Under the pieces are notes generated by a model, which saw only the letters and a program-made list of their open reading frames with translations, had not been told where the DNA came from and made no database searches. 64,000 nucleotides of DNA from Euptelea pleiosperma (lineage: Eukaryota > Streptophyta > Magnoliopsida > Ranunculales > Eupteleaceae), in NCBI GenBank assembly GCA_035048495.1, contig CM068549.1, positions 14,665,103-14,729,102 on the forward strand, written 5' to 3'. Shown here in pieces: positions 55,063 to 64,000 of the stretch; the first letter of the stretch is position 1, and each line of letters opens with the position of its first letter. A program made the position numbers and the translations under genes.

Positions 55063-57984
55063 TGAAAATAGGGTTTTTCCGCGTCGTTGGTTACGGAAAC
55101 CCTAGAATCAACAATTTTTGTAATTATCCGACTTCTTGTTCACTCAAATCCTGCAAAAATCACAGGGTTGTACAGTGGCTCGTGTCGGGTATCGTCCGCA
55201 CTCGGGGTTAGTGTGCTTAATTCAAAGACATGAAATGACGATTTTTATCAAGAAATTGCTCTGAAACTCATGGATGGGGAAGGATGAGAATGGTGAGGTG
55301 GTTTTAAAATATCATTCTTGACTTTAGAGAGAGAAACTATTAAACTAATGTGAACAACAGAAAATGAGAAATTGCCAACTTAATAATGGAAAATTGAAGA
55401 TTTATTTATTGAACGAAATTCAAATTACATTGCATAAACTAAGGGTAAAACAAAAATTTTAAATTAAGAAAAAGAGAAGAGAGAGAAAGGATGAAAGGGT
55501 GAAACCTAGTAAGCATGTAAAAGTAGAGAGAGAAAAGACACTTAAGAGAGAGAAGAGATGGTAAGAGAGAGAAAATGAAAAGACAATGGGATCACCTTTG
55601 CAAACTCACCCGAATTGGATCGGTCAATGAAGAAGAGTGATTGGCTGATGATTGGCCATTTGATTGACCATGATGTGCATCAAGTCATGGTTGAAGATGA
55701 GGATAGGGTTGTGCAAACTGTGAAGGAGAAGAACCCGATGGTTTGCAAGAATGCTACGGCCTGCTACCTTGCAGGTTGTGGCTTGTGGTGGCTGTGGGCT
55801 GGCCGATGAAGATCCACATGGTGAGAGGAAGTAGCAAGGAAGGGCTCACGGTGATGGTGCAGTGGCAACACCAGCAATGGCGGAAAGTGATGGAGGCGAT
55901 AGCAGAGGTGTGTAGCGACCACACAGGGATCCAAGGAGGGAAGCTCACGGCCTTCCCTCCCTTCTCTCTTCTCCTTCTCTTTTCTGGATTCTTTTCCTCT
56001 TTTTTTTTTTTGTTTTGTTGTTGCTGCGATGTGCAGCAACGATGGTAGGAGCGGTGGTTGTGGCAGATCTGCAACTTAAGAGTTTGCAGATCGTATGGAG
56101 AAGGTTGGGGCGGAGGCTATGCAGCGTGGAGATGAGGGTGAAGGGGGCGGTGAAGTGAAGGCGGTGCTGCTAGTGCAGTGGCAGCAACAATGATGAAGGG
56201 GGGGGGGCGAGCTGGGCTTGCACTCCAGCTAGGTTGGAGTCCTCTCCTCCTCTCTTCTCTTCTCTTCTCTCTTTCCTTTCTTTTTCTCTTTTTTTTTTTT
56301 TTTTTTTTGTTTTTTTGAGCAAAACGGACTGAGTTGCAGGTTGCAACTCCAGCACGTTAGAGATGTGGGGGCGGTGGTCTGGTGCACAACCAGTCTCAAT
56401 GGAGGTAAGTCTAACGGCTTCCTCTCCCTTCCCCCTTTTTCTCCCTCTCTCCTTTTTTTCTGGTTTTTTTTTTTTTTTGCTTTGGGAGAATGAGAGGAAC
56501 CAATAAAAACGACTGATGGTTCCTTGAGAGGAGACGTGGAAGAGAGGATAGGTCTGAGGGCAGTAGCCTTCTTGAGATCTGGACGTGTGGAGAAGAGAAT
56601 AGCTAGGTTGCAGGTTGCAGGTTGCAGGCCAAAAATGGAGAGACGGTTCGAGGCAAGGGAGAGTGGACGGCTTGGGATAAAAAATTAGAAAGTGAGTGAG
56701 GGCCGAGTGAGAACGGCTTGGGTTTTAGTTTTTATACATCTCCCCATCTTTCCCAAGCCATTCTCTCTAATATGATCAATCTAATGGCCCAAAACACTCT
56801 TCTCATCCCCTCTTTCTAGGACATGTCCAGCCACAATAAAATAAAGAATCTTTTTCTCAAATGCTTTCCCAATCCCTCCAACCCTATTGGCATTCCAAAA
56901 AGATTTTCCTTCTATATTGAAAACAACACATGCCCTTTCTAGTTTAAAACCTATGTTCGTATTAGTTATGCTTTCTAAAAAATCAAGGTTTTCTAAAAGG
57001 CATTCATAATCTTTTCTTTCCAATTTTCTCTTACCATAAAAGAACAATTTAAACCAAAAGATATTTTCCATTTTCAAAAGAAATGTTTGAGAAATCAATT
57101 TTCCCTATTGCCATCTATAGAGCCGCAATCTTGTTGGCCATTGGATGAGAAGGAGATCATGTGGCAATTGTCGAATGATGAGGAATGGATGGTGATGATT
57201 GGCTGAGGTAAGTCATGGGATGGGGTGACGGTGAGGGAGGAGAAGATCGGATGGTTAGGAGAATCTAATGGATATGAATGGAGATGATGGAGATCTAGTG
57301 GCGATCGGATGGTGAGCGATGATTGGGCAGATAATCTGAATTATCCGACGGTCGGACAGATGATCGTATGGCTCAGATGATGATGATGAGGGCACGTGGT
57401 GAGCGAAGGATGACCATAAGATGTGGAACTCAGGGTTTTAGAGAGAGGAGAGAGAAAATATTACAAAATAAAGGAGAAATGCTAATAGAGGGTCTTGAAC
57501 CCTGGTCTTTGACTTGGTCTTCTGCATGCTTTACCAACTGAGTGAGTCCTCATCTTATGTTAGTTGATAAGCTTTAATGTCCTTAGTCTCTTCTTTTCTC
57601 TTGATTTTCTCTCAGGCTTTTTCGATTCTCTGGCTCTTCTTGTCTTCAGCCTACTTCTTCTTCTCTAAGTCCATTGGCTCTTTATGCTTTGATCAAAGGC
57701 TCTGGCAGTCAGTTGTGGGCCCACAATCCTAAAAATTCTCCAATCGGGTTTCCTGCGATAAAAGAAGCGCGTAATGAGACTTAATCAGAACGGCTTTATA
57801 TCTAGACTTCCGAAAATGTGTTTAATGCATGCAAATATACCATTTCATCCAGAAAAGTGTGTTCTAACGCAACAGAAGAGACTCTTACGTAGAAAAGTAG
57901 GTAAATAGAGTATTTTACGTAGGAGAATGCAATAACGCTAAAAGGATAATTGCTTAAAATAAGCACTTTTGAGCGAATATCACA
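55063..57984 (-). repeat. LTR5, the most divergent LTR
   Basis: The left part (to about 57090) agrees with LTR2-4 at most positions where those differ from LTR1, but has many indels. From about 57640 rightward it has true substitutions absent from LTR1-4. The base at the 5949-equivalent (G in GTTACGG) is shared only with LTR1. Confidence 0.72.
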
Positions 57985-59909
57985 ACCCCCCAACCAGCAT
58001 ATTGCCAATCCTTGGCAATTAGTGCGAAGTAAATGAGCTTAAAAGGGTTCTGCACATGCTGCACACTTTTTCATATTAGCTCCGGGAAAACACCGTTCGT
58101 CAAATTATTGAATGGATGCAAAAACAGTTACATGCTAGCGAAGAGTTTGAAAGTTTTGGCAAGACTACAGACTGATAATCATGACCCAGAATAGTCAGAC
58201 TCTGCGTGTGTGTGTGCTCAACATTCTCATCATCCGACAGTAAAGATTTCCAGATCACCTCTAAGTTTTTCTGCCTCGACCTCAAATCTCACATGTTTAG
58301 CACTCAGAATAGAATCACACAAGAAGGGTTTTCTTCTTTTCTCTCAATTTATATGTGAGGAGATGTATTTAATAAAAGAGGCAAAAGATCTCACATATGT
58401 TTTATTTGAAGGAAGGACATCTTTAACAGAAGAAGATCTCATGAATGGAATACCACTTCACTCGGGAACGTCAGATCAAACTCTATAGCTTCTCTTTCTC
58501 CAATCTCCACATTTTATGATCGTGCTATCCTAGAATCAAGTAGGACTTTCCTGGGTTGTAATGAGGCTTAGGTCAGGTGTAGAAATAAAGTATACAGGAT
58601 TTCAAAGATCTTGAGAGGATATTGCCATTTTCTAGAAATTTTTCCTGCGGCGTAACACCATTATCTGGTTCTTTTTCCTTTTTTTTTTTTGTATTTTTCT
58701 CTTTTTCTTGATATTTCTGAGACTGCTCAATTTCTTTTCAGCTCTTCTTCATACTTTCTTTCTATATTTTGTTTTTGGCTTGAACCACTTTCTTTTCCTT
58801 TTGATTCTTCTTCTTTACTTTTCTTTTTCACGGTACACCCACATCAGTTATTCTTTTGTCCATCTCAAAATAAGGGTAGCCAGTCATGTTTCGTAGCTGG
58901 ACTGGATTTTAGGTTGATGGGTTTGCAAATAAAAGGCTTTTATAGAAAGGTTCAAGGGGTTTCTAGTGAAGTATAATTCAGGTGAGTAGAAAGGCTGAAT
59001 GGTTCGGAAAACTGGCCTAAATCATTTTCTAGGGTTTGCACTATCATGTATACTGTCTTGACTGGATATAGAGAAGGTTCTGTCATAGTAATCCAATGTT
59101 GATGTCGTTCCGAGTTTTATGATCGAAGCAAAAGATAATGAGATCTCTCAACGAATATTACGGGCATGAAGAATAGTGAGTCATCTTGTGACTCAGAATT
59201 GTTGTATAACACTCTGAATTGATTAAAGGCTCGAAAGCTCACTGGGTTAGGTCTCCACAATTCTTCTCACAGGATCTCTAGAATTTCTAAACTTAGGGTG
59301 ACTCTGATATTGATAGTGTACAATTGTGCCGAATATGAGTTTTTCTGAGTTTTCAAACCTGCTGTAGTCACGCTTGAATTGACTCAACGCTAACTTTAAA
59401 CAAAATTGACATCCTCAATACTGACTTAACGGAGGTTTTCAGCTAATCAAAGTCAGGGTATTTGACACATTTTTGAAATTCTAGAAAACTTTTGGAGAAC
59501 ATCGGAAATCACTCTAAAAACAACTTTCTTCTTCTTTTTTTTTTTTTTTAATCAAAATGAAGACATGAGTTTTGGTAAATACCCACCCCCAACCAAAAGA
59601 CAGCACCGTCCTCGGTGCTCATGACCGGGACATAAAATGTTAAAAAATCGGTGATGATGATGCAAAGGATCAGGGAGGATGTTACCAAGTCAGCAGAAAC
59701 TCGACAGTGTGTGGTACCTGATGATCGGAAGAATGAATGTACCTGCATTTCCAGAGATATAACAGTAATAACAAATGCATGAGACTCATGTACTCTAGGA
59801 ATACCGGAATTGCCTTTCCGAAAGCGCTAAGTTTTACGTCTTCAGCCAGACACAACGGGGGTGACAGGCACCCCCAACCAAGTTGGAGCACAGGAGACTG
59901 AGTGGATCA
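57985..59909 (-). other. Unit 5 non-coding 3' region, left part divergent
   Basis: From 57985 to about 59480 this carries substitutions and small indels not seen in units 1-4 (for example near 58370, 58445, 58580, 58635, 58890, 58950, 59010, 59160 and 59265). From about 59520 it is again the same as the others. No gene seen. Confidence 0.6.
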
Positions 59910-61067
59910 TCAGTCGACATAGACAGGATCGATGAGATCGATCTCAAAAGTCTGAATGAATAATACGTCAAGTTCATGGAACTGTTTAAGACGCTGGCCA
60001 TTTACCTGGAATGAGGAGTGATCCTTGGGATCCTCAATAGTGATTGCCCCAAAGGGTGTGACTGCTGTGACCGTATAAGGACCGGTCCACCTAGACTTCA
60101 ATTTCCCAGGGAAGAGATGAAGACGGGAATTATAAAGAAGGACCTTCTGTCCTGGATGGAACTCTTTCCTGAGGATGCTCTTGTCATGTATCCACTTCAT
60201 TTTTGCTTTGTAATTCTTGGACAAGTTGTAGGCATCATTTCTGAGTTCTTCTAACTCATTCATTTGAAGTTTTCTCTCCTCCCCTGCAGAGTCGAGGTCG
60301 AAGTTGAGTTTCTTAATGGCCCACAGGGCACGATGTTCAATCTCTACCGGAAGATGACAGGGTTTCCCAAAAACCAGACGATAGGGAGACATATTGAGTG
60401 GGGTCTTGTAGGCGGTTCTGTATGCCCATAAAGCATCAGTGAGACGAGTAGACCAGTCTTTACGTGTGGTATTGACTGTCTTCTCCAAGATCTGCTTGAT
60501 CTGACGATTAGAAACCTCCACTTGACCACTAGTCTGCGGATGATAAGCTAGGGCAACCTTATGGGTTACCCCATACTTTTTCATTAATTTCGCGAATATC
60601 CTATTGCAGAAATGGGTGCCCCCATCACTAATGATGGCCTTAGGGGTACCGAATCGGGCGAAGATGAACTCCTTTAGGAATTTGACCACTACTTTGTGGT
60701 CATTGGTCTTGGTGGGAATGGCTTCTATCCATTTGGATACATAGTCTACCGCAAGGAGAATGTACTCAAAACCATAGGAAACTGGAAATGGGCCCATGAA
60801 GTCGATGCCCCAAATGTCAAATATTTCATCGACCTGGATGGGAGTTAGGGGCATCATGTTCCTCTGGGAGATGCGGCCTAGATGCTGGCAATTAGGACAG
60901 GTTTTGCTGTAGATGTGGGCATCTTTAAATAGTGTAGGCCAGTAGAATCCGCATTGCAAAACTTTTTCTGCAGTTTTCTTAGTACTGAAATGACCACCAC
61001 AAGGTTGGTCATGACACGAGGACAAGATATTGAGTTGGTCCGACTCAGGGACACAGAGACGAATGAT
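59910..61067 (-). pseudogene. Unit 5 integrase segment
   Basis: Reads the same as unit 1. The shared TAG is at 61068-61070. Confidence 0.85.
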
Positions 61068-61841
61068 CTAGTCAGGACAGTATTTATACAAATAAGGGTC
61101 ATCCCAAGAGTAGTACTTAACTCTTGCTAGGAATTGGTTTTTGTCCTGTTTTGACCAGTGTGAAGGCATTTCTTCGGTGACAAGGTAGTTGACAATGTCA
61201 GCATACCAAGGATTAACAGAGATGGCGAACAGTTGTTCGTCTGGAAAGGTTTCAGGGATGGGCTGGGTGTCGAAGGATGACTCTAAAGTCAGTCTAGACA
61301 AGTGATCAGCCACTACATTCTCAGTTCCTTTTTTATCCTTAATCTCGAGGTCGAATTCCTGCAGTAAGAGAATCCATCGAATTAATCGAGGTTTGGTTTC
61401 CTTTTTCGACATGAGATAACGAAGGGCTGCATGATCAGTGTACACAACCACCTTAGTGGCTAAGAGGTACTGACGGAATTTATCAAGGGCGAAGACTACC
61501 GCCAGGAGTTCTTTCTCAGTGGTAGAGTAATTCATTTGGGCAGAGTTAAGAGTTTTGCTCGCGTAGTAGATCACGTGTGACCTTTTGTCAACTCTCTGCC
61601 CTAGAACAGCGCCTAACGCGTAGTCAGAAGCATCGCACATTACCTCGAAAGGTAGAGTCCAATCTGGGGGACGGATAATGGGTGCAGTAGTGAGCTCAGA
61701 TTTGAGACGCTCAAATGCCTTGACACAGTCAGCATTAAAGTCGAAAGGACTATCTTTAGCTAGAAGATGGGACAGAGGTCGAGCGATTTGAGAGAAGTCC
61801 TTGATGAATCGCCTATAGAATCCTCCGTGTCCCAAAAAGGA
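61068..61841 (-). pseudogene. Unit 5 RNase H segment
   Basis: Reads the same as unit 1, between the shared TGA and TAG stops. Confidence 0.85.
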
Positions 61842-63500
61842 TCAGATGTCACGCACGGACTTAGGAATGGGCAAGGTCGAGATGATATCGATTTTAGCTT
61901 TGTCGACCTCAATGCCCTGATGGGAAATGACATGTCCCAGAACAATGCCCTTCTTCACCATGAAGTGGCATTTCTCCCAATTGAGGACAAGTCGCTTGTC
62001 CTGACAGCGGTGAAGTACAAGCCCTAGATGGTTCAGACAGTCATCAAAGGATGACCCAAAGACTGAGAAGTCATCCATAAAGACTTCGAGGAATTTTTCC
62101 ACCATGTCAGAGAATATGCTCATCATACACCTTTGAAAGGTCGCGGGTGCATTGCAGAGGCCAAAGGGCATGCGCTTGTAGGCAAAAGTGCCAAAGGGAC
62201 AGGTGAAAGTTGTCTTCTCGTGGTCCTCAGGGGCGATTGGTATTTGATTATACCCTGAGTAACCATCGAGGAAGCAGTAATAGGAATGACCTGCTAGTCT
62301 CTCCAACATCTGGTCGATGAAGGGTAAAGGAAAATGGTCCTTCCTAGTGTTGGTGTTGAGTCGTCGGTAATCGATGCAGACTCTCCACCCTTTCTTCAGG
62401 CGCTGGGTGACCATTTCCTTATGCTCATTTTCCACAACTGTGAATCCTGCCTTTTTAGGGACGACATGAATAGGACTCACCCATTTGCTATCGGAGATGG
62501 GGTAAATGATACCCGCATCTAACAGTTTAAGGACCTCGTCCCGGACTACATCCTTCAAGACGGGGTTCAACCTCCTCTGGTGTTCTCGAGAGGTTTTGGA
62601 TTCATCCTCAAGATAGATGTGATGTTGGCACACCGAGGGGTCTATGCCACGAATATCATCTATAGTCCAACCTATCGCAGATTTGTGCTCGTTGAGCAGC
62701 TCGAGAAGTTTTTTACGTTCACTCTCAGACAAAGCGGAAGTAATAATGACAGGGTAGGTTTCCTTAGGACCAAGATAGGCATAGGAAAGATCTGTTGGAA
62801 GTGGCTTGAGCTCCAATATTGGAGCAGATGGAGTAGAAATAGGTGTCACAGAAGACACGGATTGAAGAGGTATGACTTTAGTAGGTAAAGGAAGGATGGG
62901 TTCTCTGGCCATGGTTATCAGAGGCTCGAACTCGATGAGAGGAGCGGGGATCTCTATCAGTGGAGTAGTCTCCAAAAGATCATTGAGATCAGAAATAGCT
63001 GACTCTGTTGCAAAGTCAGCTCCAAAGTGTTCTAGACACTGCTTAAGAATATCTTCGGTGGAGTCCGGGATTAGACTCTCAACGGCACACATTTCATCGG
63101 TCACTTCGCGATCGGCATCTTGTTGCATTAAACGAAAGATGTTGACCTCAGCTTTGAGGTTACCGAAAGCAATGGACATGTTTCCGTCCCGGCACCCGAT
63201 GTGTGCGTTCGCGGTGGCAAGGAATGGACGGCCTAAGATGACCGGAATGCGGTTATCCTGACACGGCTCGGTGTCAAGAATGATAAAGTCCACAGGATAA
63301 TAAAAGTCAGCGACTTTTACTAGGACATCTTCAATGATTCCTCTTGAAATCTTGATGGACTGATCAGCCAATTTCAGGGTGACATTAGTAGGCTTCATAT
63401 CTTTCAGTCCTAACTGCTGATATACCGAGAATGGTATGAGGTTGACGCTAGCCCCTAAATCTAGCAAGGCAGTGCAGCTAAAGTTGTCACCAATTTCACA
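61842..63500 (-). pseudogene. Unit 5 protease and reverse transcriptase segment
   Basis: Reads the same as unit 1, with DLGAS and FMDD present. It is bounded by the shared TAA (63501-63503) and TGA (61842-61844). Confidence 0.87.
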
Positions 63501-63722
63501 TTAGACAGTTGGGCTACCTAGATCCTTGTGTTTGATCACACTGTTGCGTTGAATGAACGCGGTAGCTTTTTCGGCCAAGAAGGCAGCTTTGGGTACATGC
63601 GTACGCCGCTTAACTGTGCACAAGTCCTTGAGGAATTTGGCATAGGAGGGAATTTGCTTGATAGCAAAAAGGAATGGGATATTGATCTGGACGTCTTTAA
63701 AGACGTCTAAGATCTCTGAGAA

Positions 63723-64000
63723 TTACTGATCCCGCTTATCTTGGACAAGTCTGTCCGGGAAGGGAGGCTTTACTCGACAAATGGATTTGTCTTTAGCATT
63801 CGATTTCTGCACAGGGATATCAGATGTTGGTGAAGAGGTGGAAGAAGCAGAGGTAGGATTGGTACGAGTTTCCTCTGTACGAGTGATGGGTGCTGGAGAT
63901 GGCACCGGTGGTGGTTGGACTCCCATGTCCACAGTTTTTCCAGATCGTAGGGTGGTTACAGCTTGCACCTCCCCTTGATAATTCTCATTCTGGCTTTGAG
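63723..64000 (-). pseudogene. Unit 5 Gag segment, cut by the window edge
   Basis: Only the C-terminal part is present; the frame is open to base 64000. The shared TAA lesion is at 63723-63725. The linker between the two TAA stops is 63504-63722. Confidence 0.8.

Larger units (their letters stand above)
5919..64000 (-). mobile_element. Tandem array of an Athila-type Ty3/gypsy retrotransposon
   Basis: Four complete LTR-plus-internal units and a fifth partial one follow head to tail, all minus strand, with adjacent units sharing one LTR. LTR starts are at 5919, 18206, 30493, 42779 and 55063, giving spacings of 12,287, 12,287, 12,286 and 12,284 bp. Order of domains (Gag, protease, RT, RNase H, integrase), a tRNA-Asp-type primer site and absence of a chromodomain point to the Athila branch of Ty3/gypsy (family knowledge). 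The array continues past the right edge. All copies carry the same four stops in gag-pol. Copies 1, 2 and most of 3 are nearly identical. Confidence 0.9.

Noticed and set aside
5919..64000. Satellite or CRISPR-like explanation for the regular 12.3-kb repeat
   Set aside because: Each period contains LTR, primer site and gag-pol; this is a retroelement array, not satellite DNA, and nothing resembles a CRISPR array.

Overview
The window is plant nuclear DNA, most likely from a flowering plant. It carries an Athila-type Ty3/gypsy LTR retrotransposon, several non-autonomous DNA transposons (hAT-like and PIF/Harbinger-like) and a relic of a plant-mobile-domain (PMD) gene. I see no intact host gene, no genuine tRNA or rRNA gene, and no prokaryotic feature. 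The species cannot be named from the sequence.

Bases 1-5918 are a graveyard of small elements. They hold a foldback element (180-583, GAGACCA duplicated on both sides) and a terminal fragment of a Harbinger-like element (about 640-779). Two related Harbinger-like elements follow back to back (794-2069 and 2073-3201). They share the same GGGCATCTCC-type ends, are flanked by TAA, and each has a foldback unit near the same internal position. More foldback copies follow, then a decayed PMD pseudogene (about 4047-5560) split by a 342-bp hAT-like insertion (4953-5294, target duplication GTTGTCTG).

From 5919 to the right edge the window is one tandem array of a minus-strand retrotransposon, repeating about every 12,287 bp: LTR-internal-LTR-internal-LTR-internal-LTR-internal-LTR-internal (cut by the window). 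Neighbouring copies share one LTR, so no host DNA lies between them. LTRs begin on the + strand at 5919, 18206, 30493, 42779 and 55063. In element orientation each unit runs: LTR, two-base spacer, tRNA-Asp-type primer-binding site, a leader of about 1.7 kb, one gag-pol frame (Gag with a CCHC knuckle, protease, reverse transcriptase, RNase H, integrase with DD35E and a GPY/F motif), about 1.9 kb of non-coding DNA, then the next LTR. There is no envelope-like ORF, chromodomain or second RNase H.

The gag-pol frame has four in-frame stops, and every copy covering those positions has the same four. The element was therefore already defective before the array formed, so the copies most likely arose by unequal recombination or another DNA-level duplication, not by repeated self-driven insertion. 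Differences between LTRs are patchy: LTR1 differs only in its left 1.4 kb, and LTR5 mostly in its right part. This supports recombination between LTRs. Copy 4 and its flanks also carry many one-base indels, often in homopolymers, which look like long-read consensus errors, so copy number and the frameshifts of copies 3-4 need checking against reads.
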